Part shown: positions 1 through 9,332 of the stretch, one piece after another
How the letters are laid out: every line of letters begins with the position of its first letter
Position numbering within the stretch: position 1 is the first letter of the stretch
Position numbers and translations under genes: made by a program
DNA from: Paenibacillus agri
GTDB taxonomy: Bacteria > Bacillota > Bacilli > Paenibacillales > Paenibacillaceae
Reading direction: 5' to 3'
Assembly: GCF_013359945.1 (NCBI RefSeq)
Contig: NZ_JABWCS010000210.1
Span: 62,001 to 126,000 of the forward strand
Length of the DNA: 64,000 bases
Notes under the pieces: generated by a model
Seen by the model: only the letters and a program-made list of their open reading frames with translations
Told to the model about the DNA's origin: nothing
The model's database searches: none

Positions 1-7
1 ATTCACA

Positions 8-17
8 GGTCTCCTCC
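8..17 (-). promoter_or_regulatory. Shine-Dalgarno site of a gene beyond the left edge
   Basis: Read on the minus strand, the window ends with GGAGGAGACC directly after the stop of the LplB-type permease. This is a strong ribosome binding site for a further gene whose start codon lies outside the window. In LplA/LplB/LplC-type importers the next gene is usually the second permease, so that is the expected gene, but nothing of its coding sequence is visible. Confidence 0.5.
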
Positions 18-21
18 TTCT

Positions 22-972
22 TTAAAAAATCTTGTACCCGGCAAAGCGATAGGCCAGCAGATAGGAGGCTCCTATCATGATTAGTGACACCACGGATTTG
101 AACAGTCCCACTGCAGTAGCGACACCATAATTGGCATCCTGCATCCCGATTCTGAACACCAGTGTATCGATGATGTCTCCGCTAGGGTACACTTGGGCGC
201 TGTACAGATTGAAGATTTGGTCAAACCCCGCATTCAGCACGTTGCCAAGGCTCAGCACAGTCATCAGAATAATGATCGGGAGCATACCAGGTAGTGTCAC
301 ATAAAGCGTCTGCTTCCAGCGGCCAGCCCCATCTATCGAGGCGGCTTCGTATAAAGCCGGATTAATCCCCGTTAGTGCCGCAAGGAACACGATCGTTCCA
401 TAACCGAATTCCTTCCAGGTATCCGTCAGCACCATGGTGTACGGGAACCATTTTACATCCCCCAGAAAGAACACAGGCTTGATGTGAAAGAAGCTAAGCA
501 GGCTGTTGATTACTCCTGTTGAAGGCGACAAAATATCAATCAGAATACCGCTCAAAATGATCCAGCTCAGAAAATGAGGGAAATAGATGATCGTCTGAAT
601 GCCCCGCTGAAACCAGCGGACCCTCGCCTCGTTCAGCAGTAGCGTTACTACTACCGGTACCAAGATTCCCGCAATAATCTTCATTAACGCGATAAATACC
701 GTGTTCCATAGCACCTGATAAATGCCTGGAATATTCAGCATGTATTCAAAGTTGCTCCAGCCCACCCAAGGCGAATGAAGAATCCCTTTGGCCGGACGAT
801 AGCGTTGAAAAGCCATCATAATCCCGGCCATCGGAATATAGCTGTAAATGAACACCAGCAGAAATCCTGGGAGAATCATCAGATGATAGGGTAGCTCGCG
901 CCAGTTGGATCTACGTAATTTAGAGCTCGGTACTTGCGGCTTCCCGGTTTTTCCTACCGCGACTTGTTCCAT
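22..972 (-). CDS. ABC sugar transporter permease, LplB type
   Basis: A 316-residue inner-membrane permease of the carbohydrate uptake (CUT1) ABC family. Hydrophobic segments begin near residues 32, 85, 125, 185, 215 and 285. The cytoplasmic EAA loop that contacts the ATPase reads EAASIDGAGRWKQ around residue 210. It overlaps the end of the binding-protein gene by 19 bases and has its own GAGGTG ribosome site inside that gene, which suggests translational coupling. The substrate is probably a complex oligosaccharide, inferred from the LplA/LplB family and the adjacent YesMN system. No ATPase gene is in view; such systems usually share a distant MsmX-type ATPase. Confidence 0.9.
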   Translation of the reverse strand: MEQVAVGKTGKPQVPSSKLRRSNWRELPYHLMILPGFLLVFIYSYIPMAGIMMAFQRYRPAKGILHSPWVGWSNFEYMLNIPGIYQVLWNTVFIALMKIIAGILVPVVVTLLLNEARVRWFQRGIQTIIYFPHFLSWIILSGILIDILSPSTGVINSLLSFFHIKPVFFLGDVKWFPYTMVLTDTWKEFGYGTIVFLAALTGINPALYEAASIDGAGRWKQTLYVTLPGMLPIIILMTVLSLGNVLNAGFDQIFNLYSAQVYPSGDIIDTLVFRIGMQDANYGVATAVGLFKSVVSLIMIGASYLLAYRFAGYKIF

Positions 973-2633
973 TCATTCACCTCTTTTGTAATGGCGCTGC
1001 CGCCAAGAGCCTTCCAGTTCTCCGCAAAGCGGTCAAATTGATTGAGGTCTCCACCCATGACAATTTGCGTAAAAGTCTCAAGCTGCTGCTTTTGCAGGGT
1101 AGCGTTATGCTCAGTCATCCCGTCCGTAGGTGCGCCGAAGAACAAATCGTTCTGCAGCGTGTTATTCTTCGAATAACCTTCGAGTACAGAGAGCGAACCC
1201 TTCTCACCATACATATTCAGAACACCAAAGTAATTGTTGTCACCGTCAAGCGCCTTAACTGAGCTATCGTAATATCCCTTCTCCTCCGGATTCAGCTTGG
1301 AAGGATCCTTGGTCTTCAAGGCTTCAGTGACATTTAGATAGGCATCCAGATTCTTGCGCGGGGCTTCTCCGTATAATAGAGCGTAGTTGAACAATGCAGT
1401 TCCTTTCTCAGCATCCGTGTTGTAGACATCCGGCTCTGCCGTTTCACCCCATAGTTTCTCAAGTGCCAGATTCAACAGTTTGACCGCAGCTTCCGGATGC
1501 TCCGCACCCTTCTTCACGACGTAGTACGAATTAATTGCAAAAGGCACCTGTGCTTTCGCCGGCTCCCCCGTCGCAGACGGAAGCGGTACAGCAATCCAAT
1601 CCGCTTTCGGATCGGCGATTTTGCTATCCTGAAGCCAACCGGCTCCTGTATTCCAGAAGTAACCGTACAGCATGCCGACCTTGCCTGCCACGGCATCCTG
1701 ATTCACTTTGCTAGGATCCTTGGTGCCGAACTCCTTATCGAGCAAACCATCCTTGTACATGCTCTGAAGGGCTGCCAGTGCGGTCTTGATCTCCGGCTGA
1801 ATGCTGCCGTAAGCAAGCTCTCCATCCTTGTCGACCCAAATATTCGGATAAGCACCGTACCCGTTAAAGAATCCTTCTGCTGCGGCATAATAAGCCCCGG
1901 CATCCTTATCAGCGATATCCTTGTTAAGTCCAAGCCCGTACGTATCCTGCTTACCGTTCTGATCAGGATCGTTAAACGTGAAGGCTTTCGCCACAGACAT
2001 CAGATCGTCCATCGTCTTCGGTACATCGAGTCCAAGATTCTTCAGCCAATCGGCCCGAATCCACAGCACATCAGCTTGACCAAGACCTGAACCCATCATC
2101 GGAAGGGCATACAGCTTATCTTGGAAGGTCGCTGATTTCAGCGCATTGCCTCCGTCCTCCGAGAGAATCTTCTGGGTAAATTCAGAAGCGGTACTGGAAT
2201 AGAATGAAGTCAATTCTTCTATTTGTTCATCTTCTACCAGGCGCTTTAGCTGGGCCGCATTCACTTTCATAATATCGGGCAGCTGGTCTGATGCGATGGC
2301 GATATTCAGCTTTTGATCATATTGGGCTGTCGGCGTTGTCCAGTCATAGTTGATTTTGATCCCCAGTTCCTTCTCATAGGCACGGCTCCAAACGTTGTTC
2401 TGAAGCGACTCCCCTTCACTAAAGGTCATGCCATCCGAGATTGCGCGGACAGCTGTAACGGTAATAGCAGGATCATATTTACCCATTGGATCCATATTCC
2501 CGGCTTGCGGCTTTGATTCTTCGGGCGCATTGTTATTGCTTTTTGCTTCGTTATTATTGCCCGCACATGCCGTAGCCCCGAACATTAATGCCATCACTGT
2601 AATTCCGGTTACAAGCAGTTTTGCTTTCCCCAC
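954..2633 (-). CDS. Extracellular sugar-binding lipoprotein, LplA type
   Basis: A 559-residue solute-binding protein of the ABC carbohydrate importer. The N-terminus is a lipoprotein signal with lipobox GATAC (Cys around residue 23), followed by a low-complexity Asn/Glu-rich tether, so the mature protein is anchored to the outer face of the membrane. The body has the acidic and aromatic pattern typical of large LplA-like binding proteins, and the length is normal for that group. Start is a GTG preceded by AAGGGGATG. A near-consensus cre site and a TATAAT lie upstream, consistent with carbon catabolite control. It is the first gene of the importer operon and sits downstream of yesMN on the same strand. 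Confidence 0.9.
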   Translation of the reverse strand: MGKAKLLVTGITVMALMFGATACAGNNNEAKSNNNAPEESKPQAGNMDPMGKYDPAITVTAVRAISDGMTFSEGESLQNNVWSRAYEKELGIKINYDWTTPTAQYDQKLNIAIASDQLPDIMKVNAAQLKRLVEDEQIEELTSFYSSTASEFTQKILSEDGGNALKSATFQDKLYALPMMGSGLGQADVLWIRADWLKNLGLDVPKTMDDLMSVAKAFTFNDPDQNGKQDTYGLGLNKDIADKDAGAYYAAAEGFFNGYGAYPNIWVDKDGELAYGSIQPEIKTALAALQSMYKDGLLDKEFGTKDPSKVNQDAVAGKVGMLYGYFWNTGAGWLQDSKIADPKADWIAVPLPSATGEPAKAQVPFAINSYYVVKKGAEHPEAAVKLLNLALEKLWGETAEPDVYNTDAEKGTALFNYALLYGEAPRKNLDAYLNVTEALKTKDPSKLNPEEKGYYDSSVKALDGDNNYFGVLNMYGEKGSLSVLEGYSKNNTLQNDLFFGAPTDGMTEHNATLQKQQLETFTQIVMGGDLNQFDRFAENWKALGGSAITKEVNEWNKSR

Positions 2634-2671
2634 ACGGACATCCCCTTTTTGTTTATGATAAGTACACTGTG

Positions 2672-2695
2672 ATTATAGCAAGCGTTTACAAAAAT
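2672..2695 (-). promoter_or_regulatory. Promoter -10 and cre-like site for the sugar importer
   Basis: On the minus strand TATAAT lies at 2677-2672, and directly upstream TGTAAACGCTTGCT (2690-2677) matches the CcpA cre consensus at 12 of 14 positions. No good -35 hexamer is present 17 bases upstream, as expected for a promoter needing an AraC-type activator such as the neighbouring YesN-like regulator. This is inference from motif matching. Confidence 0.5.
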
Positions 2696-2780
2696 GAGTG
2701 ACAGGTTATCATTCTCGACTTGTATGAATTTTTTGTGCAATAAACGCTACACATTCCTCCTAAAAATCATCCACCTAAAA

Positions 2781-2813
2781 AAAGAAAAAAACCACGTAAG
2801 AGACCATGGTTTT
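2781..2813 (-). terminator. Intrinsic terminator after the yesMN-like pair
   Basis: On the minus strand AAAACCATG pairs with CGTGGTTTT (9 bp with one G-U, 8-base loop) and runs into a T-rich tract. It lies 37 bases beyond the response-regulator stop and separates it from the importer operon. Confidence 0.75.
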
Positions 2814-2849
2814 GATGGGATGTGGAAAATATAGGCTGAAATAATAAGT

Positions 2850-3872
2850 TTACGAAGTAGATGTTTGTTTGAACTCACTGGGCAGCATCCCTGTCGCGTC
2901 TTTAAAAATCCGGCTGAAGTACCGCTGATCCGTAAACCCGCATTGTTCAGCAATCCAGTAAATGGGCTGGTTCGTGTAACGGAGCAGTTGCTTGGCTCGC
3001 TCAATACTGACCCATTGCATATAGGACGTGAATGACATCCGCATAACTTCTTTAAAGGATATGCTGAAATAGCTTTGGCTTAAGTTCACTTCTCTGGCGA
3101 GGCCGGACTGCTTCAGCGGTTCCTCCCGGTCTTCCAGGATCAGGCTGATGGCACGGATAATCGATACCAGAACCTCCTCATTGTAGCCGGAAGCCCGCAG
3201 CCACTTTTGCAAGCGTTGGCGCTGGATCACTAACCGGGATACGTTGTGGTTACCTGAACCACTCTCCGGTAAAAGATCGTTCTTTTCAAATCGGGGGAAG
3301 GCCTGATGGACAAAATCATACCAATTCCCGATCGCCGTCTGCAGGTCAAGTCCATTATTCTTCGCTTGCATGAAATCCATTAGACGCTCAAATTCCTCAT
3401 CTGGAAACACCCATGCAAGTTTGTGCATTTCTTGATCCAACATCGCCGTCGTCATCTCAGGCGCTGCTCCTGAAGCCGCTGGTTCCACCTCTGCCTGATT
3501 GACAGCTGCAGCAATCCGGCCCAGTAGAGCATTCAGGTCTTGGTCCTCCAGCTGTGTTTTGACAATATAATCGATAGCGCCGAGGCGGAGTGCTTGCTGA
3601 ATATAATTAAAATCCTGGTGGCAGGTTAGAATAACCGCCTTGACTGGCGAATGGATCTCATTCAGATGTTCGATGAGTTCAAGTCCCGACATCCCCGGCA
3701 TCGTAATATCCGTTACCAGCAGGCGAATAGAATGGGTGTGCATGAACTCCAAAGCCTTCTCGGCACTGGCTGCTTCCCCGACAATTCGAATGCCATGCTG
3801 CTCCCAGGGAAGCATAACCCGCAAGCCTTTACGGACCAGACCTTCATCATCGACTATGAGAGCTTCAATCAT
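2850..3872 (-). CDS. yesN: YesN-type response regulator, AraC output
   Basis: A 340-residue response regulator. The receiver domain (residues 1-120) has the acidic pair D8/D9 and phosphoacceptor D55 in TDITMPGMSG. After a helical linker, two AraC-type helix-turn-helix motifs occupy roughly residues 240-335, ending IYWIAEQCGFTDQRYFSRIF. Its start overlaps the end of the kinase gene by 8 bases, so the two are translated together. By family it activates the adjacent sugar-importer promoter when phosphorylated by the YesM-like partner. The symbol denotes family, not strict orthology. Confidence 0.88.
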   Translation of the reverse strand: MIEALIVDDEGLVRKGLRVMLPWEQHGIRIVGEAASAEKALEFMHTHSIRLLVTDITMPGMSGLELIEHLNEIHSPVKAVILTCHQDFNYIQQALRLGAIDYIVKTQLEDQDLNALLGRIAAAVNQAEVEPAASGAAPEMTTAMLDQEMHKLAWVFPDEEFERLMDFMQAKNNGLDLQTAIGNWYDFVHQAFPRFEKNDLLPESGSGNHNVSRLVIQRQRLQKWLRASGYNEEVLVSIIRAISLILEDREEPLKQSGLAREVNLSQSYFSISFKEVMRMSFTSYMQWVSIERAKQLLRYTNQPIYWIAEQCGFTDQRYFSRIFKDATGMLPSEFKQTSTS

Positions 3873-5607
3873 TCTGTACCCTCTCCTCCCTGATCACAGT
3901 AGGCAGCTTCATTACAATAGAGGTCCCCGCATCAGGATGACTTTCCACAATCCATTCTGCTGAATCACCGTAGTAAACCTCAAGCATTTTGCGTACATAT
4001 CGCAGACCAATCCCTAAGCCGGACCCTTGATCAATTCGTTCTTCACTTAGCATCTCTGTCAGCTTCGTCGCCGGTATGCCGGAGCCGTTATCGCGCACCT
4101 CAATCATAAGCGTATCCGAATTTGCCAGCACAGCAAGCACGGTAATCTCACCCTCATCTTGATTAAAAGCATGATATAGAGCGTTTTCAACAAGGGGTTG
4201 CAGAATAAATCTCGGCACCTGTATGTCCAGAAGCTCATCCGGAACTTGAATGTCCACGTTAAATATATGGTCATAGCGTATATTTTGCAATTCAATATAA
4301 TCTTTCAAAGCGGCAATTTCCGCCCTTAATTCGACAATAATATTCTGCTTGCCGAGATTAAAATGCAGCACTCTTGTAAAGATCGTCACTAGCTGCGCTA
4401 TGTTGCTCTGACCCTGCATACGGGCTAACCATTGAATCGTATTCAAGGTGTTATGCAAAAAATGCGGGTTGATCTGCACCAGCAATTTCTCCACCTCGAG
4501 CTTGCCGCGCCGTTTCTCTTTTTCCTCTACGTCTGTAATCAGCTCATGTATGCGGTTTCGCATCTCTGTAATATTGTAAAGAATATGGTTAAATTCAACC
4601 AGCCCGGTATCGGTAGGAGGGTCAGCAACACGCTGCTGCCTGAAATTCAAAATCTCATGATTCACCATTCGCAGCGGCCGATACACCATGCGCCAGACGC
4701 CCCAAGCCAGCGACACCCCAAACAAAAGCGACAAAAGCGAGAACAGAATAAACTGCGAAATCCATTTGTTGATTTCATGCTTGTAATCCTTCATAGGCAC
4801 GAACTGATACAGCTTCCACCCATGCTGTCCCTTCGCTTCAAAAGCTTTATAGCCAGCGGGCAGCGGATGCGCCCCGTTGATGGCCGCTGATGAGGCTTCC
4901 GGCAAGTTACTGAATAACAATTCGCCGCTGTCATTCATCAGTGTGTAATAGAGATGATCCCCGGGAGAACGGCCAGAGGTATCGGCAAATTGATCGCTGA
5001 AGCCAACCACCTTAATCTCAATATATACATAGAGCGGCGGCCTTGGAGAATTCTCCAGCTTCCGCATCAATGAAAATACAAGATTGTTATCCGTTCGGGT
5101 AAGCGTGCGGTCAGGCCCATAATAGGAGAAATTACGCTGCTGAAACAACAACTTTAAGCGCTCCGGTTCAAATCCGGCAAGATCAGGTGAATTCGGAAAC
5201 ATCACTTTCTGACTGGAATCCGGAGAATAGAAGAACATGGCGACCAGATTGGGATTAGAGAAGTTTACATTGGCCATGGACGATGAGATATTCCTGTACA
5301 GAGTTGAACGTTCATAAGGGGCCGTGCTATCCAAAAAGCGTACCACATCACGGCCAATACCACCCTCTATGTCGAGGAGCTGGGATACCCGTTCCATTTC
5401 TTCGATTTTCCGTTCCAGCTCTTCCTTTTGCCATATCACGCTATTCTGCAAATCCTGATCGATCTTCTGCGTCTGTACGGTGTAAATCCAGCGGTAAGAA
5501 ATAAAACCAATGACGACAATCGGAAAGATAGCCGCCAGTACCAGCACGAAGGCCAACCGCCCCCGCAGCGACCGGAAATTGAAATAGGTTCGGTTCGAAT
5601 GAAGCAA
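3865..5607 (-). CDS. yesM: YesM-type sensor histidine kinase
   Basis: About 580 residues. One membrane segment near residue 20, a long extracellular sensing region, a second membrane segment near residue 290, a HAMP region, then a LytS/YesM-type kinase with phosphoacceptor His in NPHFLHNTLN and ATP-binding motif DNGSGIP. The chosen start is TTG at 5607, seven bases after GGGAG; an in-frame TTG at 5640 lacks a ribosome site. It is followed by the AraC-type regulator with an 8-base overlap. It presumably senses an extracellular sugar or the importer's loaded binding protein. Confidence 0.88.
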   Translation of the reverse strand: MLHSNRTYFNFRSLRGRLAFVLVLAAIFPIVVIGFISYRWIYTVQTQKIDQDLQNSVIWQKEELERKIEEMERVSQLLDIEGGIGRDVVRFLDSTAPYERSTLYRNISSSMANVNFSNPNLVAMFFYSPDSSQKVMFPNSPDLAGFEPERLKLLFQQRNFSYYGPDRTLTRTDNNLVFSLMRKLENSPRPPLYVYIEIKVVGFSDQFADTSGRSPGDHLYYTLMNDSGELLFSNLPEASSAAINGAHPLPAGYKAFEAKGQHGWKLYQFVPMKDYKHEINKWISQFILFSLLSLLFGVSLAWGVWRMVYRPLRMVNHEILNFRQQRVADPPTDTGLVEFNHILYNITEMRNRIHELITDVEEKEKRRGKLEVEKLLVQINPHFLHNTLNTIQWLARMQGQSNIAQLVTIFTRVLHFNLGKQNIIVELRAEIAALKDYIELQNIRYDHIFNVDIQVPDELLDIQVPRFILQPLVENALYHAFNQDEGEITVLAVLANSDTLMIEVRDNGSGIPATKLTEMLSEERIDQGSGLGIGLRYVRKMLEVYYGDSAEWIVESHPDAGTSIVMKLPTVIREERVQND

Positions 5608-5953
5608 GACAACACTCCCTTTTTTCTGCCCGCAAACCAAGCTGATGACTCAAGTGTGTCACAAGTGAAACTTCCGCATATCCCCTCCATTATACCGTCC
5701 GATTCCTGCAGAACAACCAAAAAATCTTTGCTTTATTGCGGAAAAAGAAGAGAAACTGGACCAGTTCAAAAAATTGTTTGATTTTTAATAATTAAAAGTG
5801 TGCTCATTGTGACAAATCACATGTTCTTCTGCGTTTCTTTAACGTATTGTAAAGTTATCTCAGGATCGCTGCACAGGTGACCCTAGCAATACAGGCATTG
5901 ACATCAAACCGTGCGACGCGTTCACACGATTAACTTATAGAGGGTGGAGAGAC
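5608..5953. other. Divergent intergenic region, nothing else identified
   Basis: This stretch of about 345 bases separates the minus-strand kinase from the plus-strand MarR gene and must hold both promoters. It is AT-rich in the middle. I could not pick out a convincing pair of -35 and -10 hexamers or an operator dyad on either strand. Confidence 0.5.
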
Positions 5954-6421
5954 ATGATACAATCTTATGAACGTGATACTCAATTAACACTGCATTTGTA
6001 CCGGGTATTTGCCAAGTCTTTCAAGAGCATCAATGAGCACGCCGTTACTGGTAGCAAGATCGAGGGTTTCAATCCGACAGCCTTCGCTGTTATGGAAGTT
6101 CTGTACTATAAAGGGCCGCAGCCAATCCAGCAGATCGGGGCCAAGCTTCTGTTGCAAAGCGGCAACGTTACTTATGTCATCGACAAGCTAGAGGAGCGCG
6201 GCTATCTGCAGCGCAAGCCTTGCCCAAGTGACCGGCGGGTAATCTTTGCCGAGTTAACAGCGGAAGGCGAACGCCTGATGAACGAGATGTATCCGAAGTA
6301 TTCGGAGAGACTGCATCTGGCGTTCAGCGGGCTAAGCGACGAAGAGAAAGAACAGATGATTGTGCTGCTCAAGAAGATGGGGCTACAAGCTGAGAAGCTG
6401 TCTCCACTCCCGCGCAAGTAA
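5954..6421 (+). CDS. MarR-family transcriptional regulator
   Basis: A 155-residue winged-helix regulator. The DNA-binding part runs from about residue 40 (GFNPTAFAVMEVLYYKGPQPIQQIGAKLLLQ) to the wing CPSDRRVIFAELTAEG near residue 100, flanked by the dimerisation helices usual for MarR. A ribosome site GAGGGTGGAGAG precedes the ATG. It stands alone. The DHA2-type exporter across the next intergenic region is convergent with it, so regulation of that exporter is possible but not shown. No cysteine sits in the sensing helix positions typical of OhrR. Confidence 0.85.
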   Translation: MIQSYERDTQLTLHLYRVFAKSFKSINEHAVTGSKIEGFNPTAFAVMEVLYYKGPQPIQQIGAKLLLQSGNVTYVIDKLEERGYLQRKPCPSDRRVIFAELTAEGERLMNEMYPKYSERLHLAFSGLSDEEKEQMIVLLKKMGLQAEKLSPLPRK

Positions 6422-6506
6422 GGGAACTGAGCAGTATAGCTGCACTTGGCCACGATGGGATTTTCATCAAAGTGTACTAAACAAAATGTACCTCCGAATA
6501 CAGAAC

Positions 6507-6552
6507 AAAAGGCTCTCACCCTTCCACCGTTTGCGAAGGATGAGAGCCTTTT
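6507..6552. terminator. Bidirectional stem-loop terminator
   Basis: AAAAGGCTCTCA (6507-6518) pairs with TGAGAGCCTTTT (6541-6552), with an inner CCTTC/GAAGG extension. A and T runs at the ends make it work in both directions. It lies downstream of the MarR gene. Confidence 0.75.
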
Positions 6553-6660
6553 GCCAAGCCCTAATAAGGACACTATATTAATCGAATGTAAATTCAAATA
6601 GAAGACCTGGCGTGATTCTGATGAAGTTAGCACTGTAGGACACAAACTTACCCTTGAACT

Positions 6661-6898
6661 GTCTTCTTAACAATGAGAAAATGGTCATTTTCCTCAACTA
6701 AGAGCATTTTTGTATCTTATATTCTTGAAATATAGGTGAAATAGGGGAATAAGGTCATTATTGTATCTTATTTTCGAAAAACTACGCTGAAAGTACTATT
6801 TCGGAAGAATTAAGATACATTTTTGCCTCTAATCCCCACTTCCCCTTGACTAAAGAATAATTAAGATACAAAAATGTCGTTAATTGCACCCCTCACCC
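6661..6898. repeat. Dispersed palindromic intergenic repeat, copy 1
   Basis: About 240 bases with outer inverted arms GCATTTTTGTATCTTAT (from 6703) and AAGATACAAAAATG (from 6863), plus inner copies of TGTATCTTATTTTC and its complement. The same arrangement, with recognisable sequence identity, recurs at 23581-23813. Further AAGATAC motifs extend past 6900 to about 6980. It has no coding capacity and no transposase. It resembles a small non-autonomous inverted-repeat element or a structured RNA. Confidence 0.65.
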
Positions 6899-7070
6899 TA
6901 ATTAGCTCTTCCCATGAAAATTAAGATACGATTCTGCAATTGATCTCCAAATGAGCGGATTTTTCGAAATATAAGATACCTTATCACCTTGATCACAACA
7001 ACCACGGTAACTTTACGTTTTGCACCGTCTGCGCAAGTAAACTATCGAGACAAGCTTTACGCATGACACC

Positions 7071-8579
7071 TTACGCTTTCTTCAAAGACAGACCTTCCTC
7101 TGAAGCAGAAGGCACTCCGCTGCGGAGCCCAAAGCTGAAGATCAAGGATAATACGGAAATCACGGCCATCACGATAAACAGGGAGTGAAGACCCCCTTCA
7201 AGTGCACCACGGAGAGTAGTCCCGGCTTCTCCTGATAGGGAGCTTCCGCCATGAGGGTTCAGTAATTGGTTAATATCGCCCCCGGCGTTCTCCCCACCCG
7301 GCTGTTTCGACAGCAGGCCGTTAATTTTCAAATTAAGCCACGAACCAAAAATCGCCACACCGACCGTCTGTCCCAGTGAACGGGTAAATGTGTTCAAGGC
7401 TGTAGAAGCTCCGCGCTGCTCATGCCCTACTGAGGACTGGGCAATGATAGTGAACACGATCGAAGCAAAGCCAAAACCAATCCCGGCTACCGTCATCAGA
7501 ATTAATAGCAGTGCCTGCGATGAATTCTCTGCAAGGAAGATTAACCCAACTACGCCTGCAGCTATGAAAAAGGTGCCGATGAGACCTGCCCGGCGGGCAC
7601 CCGTGCGGAGAATCATTCGACCGCCCGCGAAAGAACCAAATACCCAGGCTACGGACAAAGGTGCCAGCACTACCCCGGAAATCGTTGCACTTTGGCCCTT
7701 CACACCCTGTACCCAAAGCGGGATATACGTAGATAGCCCGATAATAAGCATACTGACCAGTACATTAGCCACTGTGGATACGGAAATGTTCCGGATCCGG
7801 AATAGCTCCAGCGGAAGCATCGGCTCAGCCACACGTCGCTCTACCATGACGAACACAAATAGCAGGATTATAGATGCCCCTAAGATGGAGAGCAGCAGCG
7901 GCGAAGACCAAGGCAGATTCTGACCGCCGACTGTAAGCCCAAAGAGCAGCGCACTCATCCCGGCGGCAAACAGCAGCACACCTGCGACATCAATATGTGC
8001 TTTCCGGCGCACTTTTCCTTCCTTCAGATAACGCGCGATGAATACAATAGAAAGCAGGCCAAAGGGCAGATTGAATACAAATACCCAGCGCCAGCTTAAA
8101 TAATCGACGACATACCCGCCAAGGAGCGGGCCAATCAACGAGGAAATCCCCCAGACAGAACTTAGTAGTCCTTGTTTCTTGGCTCGCTCTTCAAGGTTGT
8201 AGATATCACCCATAATCGTAAAGGTCATCGGAATCAGCGCCCCAGCGCCAATCCCCTGAATGGCCCTGAACACAATCAGTTGTTCCATACTTTGCGAAAT
8301 CCCGCATAGCAACGAGCCCAGCAAAAAGACCGCGGTACCGCCGATAAAGACAGGCTTGCGGCCGAACAGGTCACTGATTTTGCCGAAGATTGGCGTACTG
8401 ACAGCCATAGCCAGCAAATAAGCAGTGAATATCCAGCTCAGCCATTGAATACCCTGAAAATCACCGACGATCGCCGGACCGGCAGGGCCAGTTACGGTAC
8501 CCTCAATCGCAGCTAAAAAGGTAGCCAGCAGGACACCAATCAAAATAAGCCGGCGTTCTTTCTCTCCCATGTTGCTCAA
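7071..8579 (-). CDS. MFS multidrug exporter, DHA2 (14-TM) family
   Basis: A 502-residue drug:proton antiporter. About fourteen hydrophobic segments are visible, with the DHA family motif A region GKISDLFGRKPVF near residue 67 and motif C-like GPLLGGYV near residue 150. Both support efflux rather than uptake. It starts two bases after the stop of the upstream GNAT gene (TTG start at 8579, or ATG three codons later), so the two form an operon. The substrate is unknown. The MarR gene at 5954 is the nearest candidate regulator. Confidence 0.9.
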   Translation of the reverse strand: MSNMGEKERRLILIGVLLATFLAAIEGTVTGPAGPAIVGDFQGIQWLSWIFTAYLLAMAVSTPIFGKISDLFGRKPVFIGGTAVFLLGSLLCGISQSMEQLIVFRAIQGIGAGALIPMTFTIMGDIYNLEERAKKQGLLSSVWGISSLIGPLLGGYVVDYLSWRWVFVFNLPFGLLSIVFIARYLKEGKVRRKAHIDVAGVLLFAAGMSALLFGLTVGGQNLPWSSPLLLSILGASIILLFVFVMVERRVAEPMLPLELFRIRNISVSTVANVLVSMLIIGLSTYIPLWVQGVKGQSATISGVVLAPLSVAWVFGSFAGGRMILRTGARRAGLIGTFFIAAGVVGLIFLAENSSQALLLILMTVAGIGFGFASIVFTIIAQSSVGHEQRGASTALNTFTRSLGQTVGVAIFGSWLNLKINGLLSKQPGGENAGGDINQLLNPHGGSSLSGEAGTTLRGALEGGLHSLFIVMAVISVLSLIFSFGLRSGVPSASEEGLSLKKA

Positions 8580-8580
8580 T

Positions 8581-9165
8581 TTAATCCGAACCTTCTCTCT
8601 CTAAGTAATCTCTCCGAAAGTCTTGTCGGAGCAAGGCGTACAGAACGGAATCTTCATAGCCTGAGGGGGTATGACGATACTGCCGCAGCAGGCCCTCGCG
8701 TTCGAAGCCAAGCGAAGACATCAGACGTGCAGCTCTCGTGTTGACCGGATGACACAGTGCCTCAATCCGGTTCAGCCCCATCTGCCTGAACCCGTAATCG
8801 AGCAGTAGCTTTAGCGCTTCTGTCATATAACCTTGTCCCCAAAAGGCAGGCGTCAGTTCACAGCCAATCTCACCGCGGTACGCACCGTCAAACTGCCAGT
8901 AATTGAAGCCGCAGCTACCGATAAGCTGTCCGCCGGGCAACACGATGCACCAGCGCTTGCTCTCTTCCTCCAGCGCCATTTGCAGAAGGAGCGCCACCAG
9001 TTCCTGAGTCTCCTCCACCGAGACCAGCGGTGGAGCCCCCAGCCAGCGGGCAACACTGTGATCACTCCAGATGACATGCAGTGCAGCCGCGTCATCCATC
9101 GATAACGCCCGCAGCCTTACTCGGGTTCCCACAAGCTCAGGCATATCCTCATTGTCTGACTCCAC
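8581..9165 (-). CDS. GNAT-family N-acetyltransferase, RimJ-like
   Basis: A 194-residue acetyl-CoA-dependent N-acetyltransferase. It starts VGTRVRLRALSMDDAAALHVIW and carries the acetyl-CoA-binding segment GCELTPAFWGQGYMTEAL near residues 105-122 and the C-terminal NTRAARLMSSLGFEREG, all typical of the RimJ/RimL branch. GTG start with GAGGAGG seven bases upstream. It is co-transcribed with the MFS exporter, which suggests a small detoxification or resistance unit, but the acceptor substrate cannot be told from sequence. Confidence 0.88.
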   Translation of the reverse strand: MESDNEDMPELVGTRVRLRALSMDDAAALHVIWSDHSVARWLGAPPLVSVEETQELVALLLQMALEEESKRWCIVLPGGQLIGSCGFNYWQFDGAYRGEIGCELTPAFWGQGYMTEALKLLLDYGFRQMGLNRIEALCHPVNTRAARLMSSLGFEREGLLRQYRHTPSGYEDSVLYALLRQDFRRDYLEREGSD

Positions 9166-9332
9166 GCTCTCGCCTCCTCAACTTTACTTATTATACATCA
9201 ATTTGCAGACTCCTCTTGCAGAAGAGAGGGCATATCCATGAAAATGCTGTTCTGCACACAAAAACAGCGTCCGTAATCAGGCAGCAACTAATGCCCGACT
9301 ATAGACGCTTATGTTTATTTATCTTTACCATA

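Noticed and set aside
6661..6898. Insertion sequence
   Set aside because: There are inverted arms but no open frame of useful length inside and no visible target duplication.
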